The translations under genes and the position numbers were made by a program. Shown here piece after piece: positions 24,380 through 37,100 of a stretch of 64,000 nt of DNA (the stretch's first letter is position 1; each line of letters starts with the position of its first letter). This DNA comes from Lytechinus pictus (lineage: Eukaryota; Echinodermata; Echinoidea; Temnopleuroida; Toxopneustidae): assembly GCF_037042905.1 (NCBI RefSeq), contig NC_087257.1, positions 23,101,001-23,165,000 of the forward strand, in the 5' to 3' direction. Under the pieces are notes generated by a model. The model was not told where the DNA came from, searched no databases, and saw only the letters and a list, made by a program, of their open reading frames with translations.

Positions 24380-24403
24380 CTTCCACAAGTTCTTGAAAAA
24401 CAA

Positions 24404-26041
24404 AAGCTAAACAAAAAAAGTTCCAAGCGAGACTCAAACTAAACTGTGAATATCGATCCTTTGGCGCAGACGATATACGACTATAAGAGCGCAGTGGATT
24501 CCAGACAATACTAGTAGTATAAATATATTTTTCATACACGCTATAAGGTTTCACCCCCCAAGCAAAGGAAAACATGCAAGTTCACGAAGGCCTCCAATAC
24601 AGGAAACGGTTATATGGCGATGGTAGGTTTTTGGCGGCATCCATGCACACTAAAATTTTTCGATATCATTACAACTGGACATTGATTGCACTCAGAGGAC
24701 ATCAACAACAAATTGAAGACCTTAATACGACAGCTACACCAACGAAACTAGGGACTCCAATCCGGATGGTAGCATAATGGCATTGGTGATATCCGAATGT
24801 TTCGTAGGTCTAGAGTTGGTATATATGCCTGAGCATTATAATCAAATGGCTAGATTAAACGCATATGAACTAACTGGTGACGATGGTGATGATAATAAAT
24901 CCATGGGATAAAATAATTCGCCCCAAATAATACATGGATTTGTTCATGAAGAAAGTTATATGCAAGGCGATCAGCTAGACCTTTAGCATAAATATTTACA
25001 TACATGTACGCACTGCGGGTCACCTTTGATTGGAAATGATGTTCGCGCTGAGAAGTTTTAATCAGGTCAGATTTTCCTTGATTAGTTTTAATAAGTTCCA
25101 GTTCGTTCAGTCAAAGCGTTTCACATGGTTTAATCCATGCAAGATGAAAAGATGTAGCGTAGCAGAGATGAAGGAAAGGTGGTGATTTTTTTAACCACTA
25201 ACATTCAATTTCCATGAAAAACATCCTCCAAACAGCGGGCTTTCGACATGAGCCTATATTCATTCTCCAATACACTTTCACTGCGGGGATATACAGTATC
25301 ACACTCTGCTCATAACCCTACGATCGAGACTAACTTGAACTTCACTAAAAATTCCCTGGTCGATCACGAACCAAGCTGTCAAAAGTCATCCATGGTCTCT
25401 TCACTTGACTTTGGTCCAAATTCGGCCCAGATGTAGATCGATAAGCCAGTTACGACCGAGGTTGAGGCTAGAGTTTGATCAACTTGGACTTGTACTGCTA
25501 CGATGTTTGTATGGTATACCAGTGAACCAAGTCGAAGGAATGACCCGCGCATGTACCCTTGGGAGATTATAATAGAACAGGTGATGAAGAAGTTGTATCA
25601 TGGTCGTGGTATAGCGTGAGACGTTTGCGATCCTTCTCCCCGGGCCTTCTCCCTCCCTCTCCGGCTCTCTCTTGATCACTCTTTCTTGAATTGATGTCTT
25701 TTTATGTGTCACATCCAAAGACGTTCACACACGCGTGCAAGTGATCTTTATCCCACGATCTCTTCTTTCTTACCCCCTCTCTTTATCTTTCTTTTCACTC
25801 TTCCCACTTTCTCTCCCTTCTCGGCTCTTGGTTCCCGCCTTTCTTCTCATCTCTCTTATTTGCCCCCCCCCCTTTGTGCATCGTTCGGAATCTTGATGTT
25901 ATGTTTCGTTGCTTTTTTGTCCTTTTGTGTTTGGTTTTGTTTTGCATTGTGTTGTCTCAAGTTATCTTGTTTTGTTATTTGCTTTCATGACATATGTTTT
26001 GGGGCGCGAATTATAGCGCAAAGTGAAGCATAGCCTCGGGG
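24404..26041. other. Upstream region of the glycosyltransferase gene
   Basis: TTTTTCAAG just upstream of the MPRV start could be an acceptor, implying a 5' UTR exon further right. TATAAATATA lies near 24518. No coding exon was recognised. Confidence 0.3.
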
Positions 26042-26283
26042 ACCTACACTCTAAATTACAGGGATTTAAAATAAGTCCAGATGGACTGTAGCTAGGGACC
26101 AATCGATTTCTGAATTTAGTTTTAATCCTAACGACTTAAATTTAAATCTCAAATGATTTAAATTAAAATCTTTCGAGATTTAAAAATGAATCTTAAGGAT
26201 TCAAACTAAATCCGGAATTCGATTGGTCCCTAACTACAGTCCATGTGGACTTGTTTTAAATCCCTGTAATTTAGAGTGTAGGT
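26042..26283. mobile_element. Near-complete palindrome (MITE)
   Basis: ACCTACACTCTAAATTACAG at the left end pairs with its complement at the right, and the pairing continues inward through AGGGACCAATCG for about 100 bp per arm, with a short loop near 26160. There is no ORF. This is the typical structure of a miniature inverted-repeat element. Confidence 0.85.
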
Positions 26284-26671
26284 TAAAGTTTCAGAAGTGA
26301 GGAGGCGTGGCAACTTTCTAAATCGTGTAATCCATTATTGTGCACCGTTAGAAATGATCGATCCGACAAATGGAAAGTACGAGATGAATATTATTGCCAT
26401 AGACATCAAATTGTTTGGAAAATAACACTCCAACGTGCAATTTGTATTTCATGTATTTGCGCAGAATGGAAAGATGATTGGAAGAGTCAAAAGCACGGAA
26501 AAGCAAAAGGGAGAGATATACTAGTATAGAGAGATATTGACGGACACAGAGAAGGGAGGGAGAGACAGTAAGGTGATTCACTTTAGGTGATCTGGCGCCC
26601 TCAGTATACAGATTGAATATATATGTAGACCGAATTCTCCCCAATGATGGTGTAATGGGTATTTTTTTTTA

Positions 26672-26746
26672 ACCATCACTATCACCATCATTATCTACAT
26701 CATCATCATCATCATCATCACCTCCATCAGCAGCAGCAGCACCATC

Positions 26747-26778
<32 letters not shown>

Positions 26779-26926
26779 CACCATCATCATCATCTCCATC
26801 AGCAGCAGCAGCACCATCATCATCATCACCATCAACATCATCATCACAATCATCATCACAATCATCATCACCACCATCATCATTATTGCCATCATCACCA
26901 TCAACATCATCATCACCACCACCAAC
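26672..26926. repeat. (ATC)n/(CAG)n compound microsatellite
   Basis: ATC repeats are interrupted twice by the same CTCCATCAGCAGCAGCAGCA phrase, showing internal duplication. The Met-rich minus-strand ORF is an artefact. Confidence 0.95.
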
Positions 26927-27344
26927 CTCACAATTTTAAATTTGTTATTCATTTGGCAAGTCATAATACAATTTATAGATGAATTCATATTTCGTTATCA
27001 TCATAGAATACAATGTCACATTACCACAATAATCTGTAAAAAAAAAAAGATCAGAGTTTTCAGAAGTTGGGCTATTATCGATATCTTTAATATCAAATCA
27101 TATACTATCAAATTGTTATTACACTTCCTCTCAATTCTAACATGATATACCTAGCATAATACAATGTTAGAGTACCGAATGTGTACACAAAAATCTTTCA
27201 AAAATATATAAATTTTGTTACAATCAAAAGAACTATTATATAGTACATACATCACACGAGTACAGACAGATAACTTATTACAAGTAAATTGGCAACACAA
27301 AATCATAAAATCTTCTTGGTGAAAGATGAGCATGATTTTTTTTT

Positions 27345-27662
27345 ATGGGGGAGCGACAAAATGAAGGAGATTTTGATTAAATGTTGTAAATTTCAGCGTA
27401 CCTACCACATTTCCAGGGGGTGCTGCCTCTGGTGAATAACACATGTTGCATCCCCCCCCCCCCGACAAAATCTTGGGGGGGGGGGCACCCAGGGCGACAC
27501 TGTCGGATCCTTTTGAGAGGCACAATTAAAACGTGTAATGTAAAAATGCCGTTAAAACAGAAGTGTGCCCCCCTTTTTTTTGCTTGTCAAATTTTTCCTC
27601 CAGAAAATGTGCCCCCCCTTTTGGAAAATCCTGGATCAACCCCTGCAGGGCCATGTGTTGAT
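27345..27662. mobile_element. Degraded transposon fragment with G/C tracts
   Basis: GGGGGAGCGACAAAAT near 27348 and homopolymer C and G runs near 27451-27487 lead to GGATCAACCCCTGCAGGG at the right. The right end looks like a DNA-transposon terminus, but a matching left end was not secured. Confidence 0.35.
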
Positions 27663-28026
27663 CACACAGTTCCCATGCTTTGAATTAAATTGAAAATCAT
27701 GATTTGAAATAGAGTAAGTTATCATTGGAAAATGAGCGAATTCTGATATCCTGTTTGTTATCAACAGCTGGCGCTATACATGATCGGAGTCAGTGCCATA
27801 TACAGTATCAGGTAGACTGACCTATTATGTGACAATTGTTATTATTATCACCAGGATTTTAATTTCAATACAGAGTTCACAAAAAAAAAATTTCTTGTTA
27901 TGACAATCTACGGTTAGTCGGGCAAGTGAGGCATTGAATCGGTAACATGACTTTGGTTCCTGTCACGATTTCTCCTCCTCTAATTTCTCTGAAGTTATAG
28001 TTCTAAGGTTAAGGCCATGGCAGGGT

Positions 28027-28135
28027 TTTTATTTATTCATTGATTTATTTATTCATTTACTCACTCACTCATTCATTTATTTACTTCCTTAATTAGTTAG
28101 TTATTTATTCATTTACTTATTTATTCAATTAAAAA
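28027..28135. repeat. ATTTATTCATTTACTT low-complexity repeat
   Basis: An imperfect 4-bp-based repeat (ATTT/ATTC/ACTT) with no coding potential. Confidence 0.85.
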
Positions 28136-28482
28136 ACAGAGATACATGATTCAAAGGTCCAAGTGCCAATCCTGAACAGAATGATGTGAGGATTCAGATT
28201 ATATTTAAAGTTATATTTGAAGTTAGGGTTTATGTTTGACATAATGCGTGGACATTTGGTAGGAAAAATATTTGCTGGTGCAAATGTCAGGGAACCTTTG
28301 TACCATCAACTTCATCATCCCCCTCTAAAATATAAGAACAAATAATCCTCCATGTCTCTATACTCATGCAGTATTGCTAATTAAATCAAATCCACTGAGT
28401 ATTTGGTAAACTGCTCCACTATGTGCCTCATTTGATATACATGCTGGGCACTAAATAGTGATAACATTTCAAAAGGGACCAA

Positions 28483-28652
28483 GTGGGTGTTTCATGAAGT
28501 TGTTGGTTAGGTACGAATGAATTTACGCACGACTGGTAATCCTTTCTTGTGCTATGTGATCTCCCTATGTAATTGAGTTATGACCTAAGATCATGTTCCA
28601 GTCGTGCGTAAAGTCGTTCGTAACTTTACGAACAGCTTTATGAAACACCCAC
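28483..28652. mobile_element. MITE with GTGGGTGTTTCAT ends
   Basis: Left GTGGGTGTTTCATGAAG pairs with right CTTTATGAAACACCCAC. Internal arms ACGCACGACTGG and CCAGTCGTGCGT also pair. It is about 170 bp with no ORF, and lies immediately beside the next element. Confidence 0.85.
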
Positions 28653-28653
28653 C

Positions 28654-28805
28654 TGGGTTTTGTTTTGTAAAGTCTTGTTATAATAACGAATATACAATTT
28701 TTATTAACAAATTTACCATCAGCCAATCAGATTGAAGGATTTCAGTAGCTTTTAACTGTTATTGCAGACTTGTTTAATTATAACAAGTTTTATGGAACAG
28801 GACCC
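28654..28805. mobile_element. MITE, same family as 36218-36367
   Basis: It contains CTTGTTATAATAACGAATAT and GGATTTCAGTAGCTTTTAAC, and ends AACAAGTTTTATGGAACAGG. It aligns along its whole length with the element in the Kelch gene intron. Confidence 0.85.
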
Positions 28806-29824
28806 GGTTGAGTAACAAAAACAATCAACGTTCATTAAGAGAATAAATGGGCCTTCAAGAACTTCTTGAACTGGTCTATGGATGCAGCAGTCTTCAAAAA
28901 CAAAACAAGAAAATCTTCCAAAAGTCAAATGCAACTCCTAAATCCCTCTATACTCCTGACTAATGCACTGCAGTGTTTTTCTACTCATCTAGTCCTGCAA
29001 AATATTGCAGATTATTTCCGACCACAGTGGAGGACGAAGAACAGGTTTTGGGAAGCCTCTTACAAGCAAACTCATGATAGGAAATATAAATATATAGAAA
29101 TACCCTCTGAAAGCAAATATCATCACCTAAACAACTGATTAAAATAGACACAAGCATTATTGCCAGTGAAAAATATCAGCTTCTTGTGAGGATGAAAAAA
29201 AATTTCTTGTCTAAACAATCATGTCAATTTCATATGACAATACACTATAAAAGGCTTGTGTAATTCATACTACCACAAAATCAAGTGGGTACCAGCATTA
29301 CTGTTGGTGAAAAATGAAAGATTCTTGTAAAAATTATTAGCTCATTTTCATCAGCATTGTTTCAATTTTGACTCGAAATATGCTGGTGGGTTTGAATTCT
29401 TAAATCATATTCATAGATGAATATTTCATTATAAAGTGTATGCATATAGGCTGCACCAGTGACTTTATCAATTATGCATAGATTTCTACAAGATGCATAT
29501 TATAAACAATAAAAATTAAAACTAGCATATAATAAATATCAAGGAACTCCAATTTATATATGATGATAGAGAAAGTAGTGCACACAAAAAAATAAGATAT
29601 ACCCCATACCAGGGTTATCCTTATATCATTTTATTACAAAAAGAGGCTATTTTACAAATTTATGTTGTTGTTTTTTCAAAGAGTTGCATTGTGAGTGGAT
29701 AACATTAGCATGTACACACCCTGACAAAATTATAGGTTGTATTTTTAGAGGGAATCCCGATTGCATTTTCCTCTACTTATTCTCAGATTTCAGTAGAAAT
29801 TAGGAATGTGGGTATGCCACTGTG

Positions 29825-30471
29825 TAAAGCCTGGCTCAAACCTTTGCGTTTTAAGCTGTTTAATGCTGCATTAGACTAGACTGAAAAATCTGCTGTTTCT
29901 GAAGAGTTTTTTAAACATTTTCTGATTTCTCTCGGTCCTCCTACACAGACGGAAGACTCCGATAGGACTCATAATGGTGGTGGTTCGTGCAACACTTAAC
30001 TACAGCGGATATGGGGGAAAGGGTGTGCAACCTCACCCTCTCTGATTTCTCCCTTAAATTCCATTTTAATGGGAGAAACAAAGCGCCGGAATGAAAATTA
30101 AATTTTTATGAATACCATCAGCTTACCAGTTTCTTAAAATATGTGATGCAAAATCCAAACTTTTGATTCCAAAGAGCCCGAGCTTGTAGATCGTTTGTCG
30201 CCATGACTCATGTTTCTATTGCACCTTGAGCATAAGAATGCATCAGCCAATCACATTCATGTTACTATCAATGACGTATAATATCTACCACCACTGCGGT
30301 GCAAATAAGTTACTTTGGTCTATGGAGGGAGAGGATGCCACGAAGCAAAATGAAGTCTCAGCGAAGCATATCCTGACTGAAAATAGACTGAATTTTCCGT
30401 CTTTCGTTAGACGAAGGCAGCAATGCCGAGCATAACGCAATCTCAATACACAAAGGTGTGAGCCAGGCTTA
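29825..30471. mobile_element. Inverted-repeat element with TAAAGCCTGGCTC ends
   Basis: Left TAAAGCCTGGCTCAAACC pairs with right GTGTGAGCCAGGCTTA. The interior holds repeated TCTGATTTCTC phrases but no transposase ORF. The small frames inside are not supported as genes. Confidence 0.7.
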
Positions 30472-31021
30472 CAAATCCCTGAAATACTGCCATTTTCAGA
30501 CAACGATTCATGATTCTCATAAGCCTGAGCCATAAAGATTTTAACATAACTACTGTTTACTTTTTCAATAATCATATTGCAATGCATTGCATAACAGAAA
30601 ATCCAATAAAATTGTGCAAGATCGACAATAGTAAAAATATAACAATGAATATCATTCAGCATAACCTCGTAACTCTAATTTTGAAAGACTTTAGAATAGG
30701 GAAAAACATGCCAAAGTACAGAACATTCAGAAAAAGGTACCATAATATCTTCAGAAACAAGTACTTCTGAATATTATCTCTTTAAAGGTAAAGAGTGCAT
30801 TCTAACTTTCACTTTTTCATGCCTATATTAAATCTTCTCTCTCTCTCAGATTTCTGTTGAAAATGGCATTTTTTTCAAACCCTGTTTTCACAATGAAACA
30901 AACATGAGAGCTATAATTTACAATATTTAATTACTCTCCAAAATAAAAAGAATATACAAAAATATATCCATGATCTCCACTAAGTGGCTTAATAATCTTA
31001 AAATTTCATTTTGCTAAACAC

Positions 31022-31027
31022 TTTATT
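31022..31027 (-). terminator. Polyadenylation signal of the Kelch gene
   Basis: AATAAA on the minus strand lies about 170 bp past the stop codon, the right distance for a short 3' UTR. Confidence 0.6.
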
Positions 31028-31198
31028 GAAACAAAATTTTACAAGCTGCAAGCGTCAACTGCAATTCCAATTTGGGCATTTTCATTATTCACAAAATTTA
31101 AATTTGTACACTGAAAGAAGTTATTCCAAGTCAAGATCTCCCATTTGAAAAAGGATGAAATTAAAAGTGTATAAAACTTAAAAGTATAAAAACTTGTG

Positions 31199-34100
31199 CT
31201 ATGAGCAGCATCCAAACCGTCTCCTAGCAACCTCCATGTGTGTGACCACGCCCCATTCGTCCTTGTCCTCCTCGTACCTCTCAACTGACCGCAGCCCGTC
31301 CTGTCCGTCATAGCCCCCGATGGCGTACAGGCGGTTGTTAACAATGGCTGCACCTACTCCGCTCCTTGGGTGAACTAGATGGCTGATGACGGACCAAGTA
31401 TCAGTGGATGGATGGTATACCTCAACAGATGCCAGGCTGGAATGGGGAAGATAAGATTTATGAAAGGTGAGCAACTGACTGATTTTAATTCTTTACCTTT
31501 GTTTAAACAATGCCTTAATTTGTATTAACTAAAAAACAGATATGAAACAATAATGATGAATATGATAAGGATGATGATAGTTGGAGGTGGTTGTTTTACT
31601 TGACTGGTAAAAAGAAAACAAAACAGTTTTAGTAAAGAGCTACAGTAGTTCAAGCTCAAGGTTGTTTCAGAGAGACCCGCTAATGAGGAAACCTGCCCTA
31701 CCACAGGGCCCTAGCACATCCACTTTGTTTTAAAGCAACAGGGCTATCATGGTGGTGATGATGATGATGATATCAATGATGATAATAGAAGTGGTTGTGA
31801 TGGTGGTGATGTTGGTTAATGATGGTAATGATGATGATGATGAAGATGATGATGACGATGATGGTGGTAATGATGATGATGGTAATGATTATGATTGTGA
31901 TGATGGGTGATGGTCATCACGAAGATGATAATCATGATGATGAAGATGATGATAATGATGATGATGATGATAATAGAAATGGTTGTGGTGGTCAGGTGGT
32001 GGTGATGATGATGATGATTATGATGATAATGATGATAATGATGATTATGATGATAATTATGATGATATCAACGATCTTCAATTTGCTAGTAGTATTCTGT
32101 CAATTTTGCTTTTCGCAGATGATACCAATCTTCTTTTAAGTGGAAAAAATCTAATAGATTTAAATAACATACTACAAATTGAATTGTTTGCAAATAGATT
32201 GTTGGTAAACTATGATAAGACTTGTTACATGATCTTCAAATCTAAAAAACAGAACAATGATGACGACTTTTTCAACATTTCTCTTAACGGTATCACTATT
32301 AAGAGAGTAACCAATACAAAATTTTTAGGAGTGACCATTGACTCCAACCTCTCTTGGAGAGTGCACATTGATAACTTATGTACCAAAATATCTCAAGCCA
32401 TTGGCATTTTGAATAGACTAAAAAAAATCCTTCCATTAGATGTATGTGTTACTTTGTACCACACAATGATTTCACCGTATATAACTTATTGTATTACTGT
32501 ATGGGGTAATTGTGCGAAATACCTTATCAATAGAATTTCCATTTTACAAAAAAGAGCAATTAGAGTAATCACAGATAGTCATTATCTTGCTCATACTGAT
32601 CCCCTTTTTAACAAACTTAAAATTTTAAAAGTTCATGACTTGTACAATTTGCAAACGGCTTGTTTTGTGTTTTCAGCAATGAAGAAGCTCCTACCTCAAG
32701 TATTTAATGATTATTTTGTGTATAGATATTTTTTTAATAGGTATAATTGTCGTAACTCTTATGATCTGAATATCCCCTCATGGGGTTATAAATTTTCTAG
32801 AAGTACTATATGTTATAGTGGACCTGTTTTATGGAATTCTTTGCCCCAAGATATGAAGCAATGCCCAACCTTAAGTAATTTTAAAAGAAAATATAAGATA
32901 TTTTTATTGAATTGTTACATTAATAGGTAAATTCAACTTATTGCATGTTACCCCATTCTCCATCCCCCCCCTGATTGTTATTATTATAATTTTTTTTTTT
33001 TTTTTGGATGTAGGGTCTTTCTTATCTATTTCTATTAAATCCAATAACTGGTTTCTTTTTTGCAGTATACAAGGGATCAGCCTAGACAGGCCAACGGCTT
33101 ATTGCTGATCGCCCACATCCACTGCTACTTAATATTATTCACTCCTATCTGTCCACTTTTTTACAATTGATTTATCGTGTATTTTTTTCCTTTGTTTCTA
33201 TTGTGTATATTTGTATGAATATGTTTTTTATATTGTATTTGTCATTTGAATGTTTTTATGAGAGATGTGAAATAAATGAAATTGAATTAAATTAAATTGA
33301 ATGGTGATGATGATGATGATGCTAATAGAAATGGTTGTGGTGGTCAGGTGGTGATGATGGTGCTGATGATGGTGATAATGATGATGATGATGGTGATGAG
33401 GATGATAATGATATGATAATGATGATTATGATGATGATGATGATGATGATTATGATGGTGATGATGATGGTGATGATGATGGTGATGATGATGGTGATGA
33501 TCATGAGATGATGAACATATTGATGATGGCAATCTGAACCATACCTTTTGTTGTGTTCACATCCGCCAATGACATAAATCCTTTCATTGAGACATGCTGC
33601 TGCAGTCATTGAACGAGCCACTCTCATTGGACTAACTTCTTTCCATACCTTTAGCTGTAGGAGGACAGAAAACACACAAAAATAGAACATGAATCATTCT
33701 TATATCAAAATAAATATCTCAAATTCATTTATTTCACATCTCTTAAAAACAGGGTACAATATATAGCGAGTTAATCTAATAGAGTAAACACAACAATGAC
33801 AGTTGTACAATTTAGACAAAATTAACAACTGGGGTCTGTTGCAGAAAGAGTTGCGTTTAAACGCAAGTCAAAAAATCAATCGCAAGTCCCAAATGCGCGC
33901 TGTTGATTGGTTGAAAATCAAATTGCGCATGATTTTTAGAGTTGCGATTGATTGCAACTCTTTCTGCAACAGGCCCCTGAAGACAAAACATAAAGTATAG
34001 CATAGTATAAAGTAAATAAATTCTCATTGGACTAACTTCTTTCCATACCTTTAGCTGTAGGATACAAAACAAACACACAAATATTGAAGATGAAGCATTC

Positions 34101-37100
34101 GCATATCAAAATGAGAGAGAGAAAAAAAGAGAACAAAGTTGATAAAAATAATAATTGTTCATTATAAAAATATATATCTATATTTCAAAGATTTATAATT
34201 TTGTGCAGATAATTTACAGAGGAACTTTATGAATCAAGTATTATGAGGGCTTGATAACTGACCCATGCAAAATTATGAAAAAAAAAAAATTTTAAACAGA
34301 AAGAATGATGCATTATACATCAAACAAATGCCTTAAATCATCAAACTTATATCAAAGTAAACAGCTGATCAAAAGAATCTCCTACAAGGAGTAGTTGTAT
34401 TTAAAAAGATTATCAATAAACTGTATAAAATGTACAAGATAATTTGTGCATTAGTAGTTGTAAGCATATAAAAAAAATATTCATTATCAAGTTTTATTAT
34501 TTTAGCTGACTCAATTGTCAACTTTTCTAACTGACAAACTGCCTTTGGAGACTACTTCACAAATATTGCACATAAAATAAAGAGCTGTGAAAAACACACA
34601 CATAATATGTAAAACCACAAATTTTAATTGATGAACATATGATATTGATTCTGTGGTTACATGTACTGAATAAATTGATGACATTTCCTTAAAAAATATG
34701 ACTGATTCAAAACCAGTACAACAATATCATTTCATCTATAATTAATTGGAAATGAAAATGAAAGAGTGTTGATTGACAGGCTGTGACATTATTATCACAA
34801 ACAAAAAGAGAGAAATTTATAAATTCTTTGTATCAAAATAGCTCTTGAAAACTATTCTTTCATTTTCTTTCTCAATCCAATACCATAGCTGTCTACAATA
34901 TCTGTCACCCTCTTCTTATCCTGCTTCTCCTTCTCCTTGCTCATTTTCTTCCTTATCATTACTCCAATGACCATCTCCTCATCTTCCTCTGCTTTCACCT
35001 TCTCTCTCTCTCTCTTCTTGTTCCTCTTGCAAACTCCTAATTTACTTCACCACCCATTTTTTTTTACTTTGTCACTTTAACAATATTCATGGGATAAAAT
35101 AACTCTGTCTAATGACCCCCCCCCCTCTCCCTGTGACTGCAACTAATTGGACAAAAGACCTCATATATACACAAGCTGACCGACACAACGAAAGATCACT
35201 TACAATGGAATATAAAAGTGTTTTGTCAAAGCCGGACAATGAACTGCACACTTGAATGAATTTCACTACCAACAGGTTAAATTTCCTCATTAAATATTTC
35301 CACTAGAAAGGTTGATTTCCTTGTACAGTCTTCTCAATCTCTTTTATATACAAGCCTGATATGTTAATGTACAGTATTGTAACAGTGAAAAATAAGTACA
35401 AAAAGGTAAGATATAATCATATATTTATTTTTCAAAATAAACAAAGTAACAAAGCAAAAAATTTTGCCCTTGGCTCTTTATTATCACATATTGTTCTCGA
35501 TAATGAATTTCCAATTGTTAAGAACACAAAATTATTCCTTGGTAACCTGATACAGAAATATGATGAAATGTTTAAAGGGGAATCCAACCCAAATAAAAAC
35601 TTGTTTTTATAAGGAAAAGAAAAATCAGACAAGTTGATAGGTGAAAGTTTGAACAATATTGGACAAACAACAAGAAAGTTATGAATTTTTAAAAGTTATA
35701 AATATTGGTAATCACTATACCCATGGAGACTTCAAATTGGCCGCATATGGGAAGTCATAGTGATGTAAGGCAAGGACTACTCTTCCATGTACTCCAATAC
35801 ATATTATGGCTAAAATGTCATTTTCCCCAAAAGTTTTATTTCAAATCATATTTTTCTTTCATGAGGACATAAAACAATATACTACCTGGGTTATATTTAG
35901 ATTACTGCCCCAGGGGAATGGGTACTTAGGAGAAAACCACAAATCCCTGATAATAAAGTACTTGGTCTATGGGAAAGTAGTCCTTGCCCCTTGTCATAAT
36001 TTACTTACTCAGTTGCCAATTTGAAATCTACATAGTATTAGTGATCTCAATTTTAAAGCAGCTATAACTTTTTTATTGCTTGTCCGATTTCTTTCAAACT
36101 TTCACCATTCTGTTTAATCTATATTTCTCCTTCCCAACACAACATTTAATAGCCAAGGCTGGATTCCCCTTTAAGCAACTTGTTCCACATCTGTAGCATA
36201 CTCTGGCTAATCTGATCTGGGTCTCATTTCATAAAAAATTGTTATAATAACAAATGCACAGTTTATATAACAAGTTTATTATCAACCAATCAAATCAAAG
36301 GATTTCAGTAGCTTTAAACTGTTATTGCAAATTTGTTATTGTAACAAGTTTTATGAAATGGGCCCCAGGTGTGACGTCCCTTTGATTTTACTCTAAAGAA
36401 CTTACCAAAGGATGATAACGCTCAACACTTTTCAAATCTTCCGCTCCATCATATCCCCCAATCACGTAGAGATAGCCCCCGTGTGATATGGCTGCAGCCA
36501 TACTACGCTGGGTATGCATGTCTGTGTATAAGGGAAAAGGAATTGAATATTGAATATGTATACTGTATCAGATATATCAATGATGTATTAAGTATTGTAC
36601 AGTAAAGAGGGAAAAAGCAAATCACAGAAACGTGTAATATATTCAAATTTTCAAAATCTTGCTATGTTAAAAGTCCATATTTTCAGCTGCCATGAGAACT
36701 GAAAGTCTTGCCAATATACACATCATCCCAGTTTCCACAAAGTGCCAAATGAGCATGCAACTGGAAAGAGAATAGTTCAGAGTTAAAAGCTTTCAAACAT
36801 TTAAGGCCTCATATCAATGTCTGATTTCCATGAAAGATTTTATAATAGCAGAGATCACATTCACACATTAGTTCTATGTTTGCCAATTTGTGTAGCATGT
36901 CAATAACTCGTATGCACTTGAACAGGGTACACATGTAATATTCAAATAAAAGTTGTTACCAAGTTCAAGTTCAAGTTTAATTCATTCAAAAACCAGACAT
37001 ACATGTATAAGTACAAATCAATGAACAGATAATACAAAAGGATAAATAACATATGAGAGGTTTTCGAGGACCCCTAAAAAGCAGAGCTTGAGAGTGGGGC

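Noticed and set aside
26672-26926. Repeated ATC/CAG blocks considered as a CRISPR-like array
   Set aside because: There are no unique spacers of regular length; this is a compound microsatellite in an animal genome.
26695-26988. Met-rich minus-strand ORF
   Set aside because: Translation of an ATC microsatellite.
33344-33532. His-rich minus-strand ORF resembling a metal-binding protein
   Set aside because: Produced by the GAT microsatellite beside Kelch exon 5.
33803-34000. Plus-strand ORF sharing about 40 residues with an ORF at 51510-51785
   Set aside because: The shared peptide reflects two copies of one 147-bp MITE, not a protein family.
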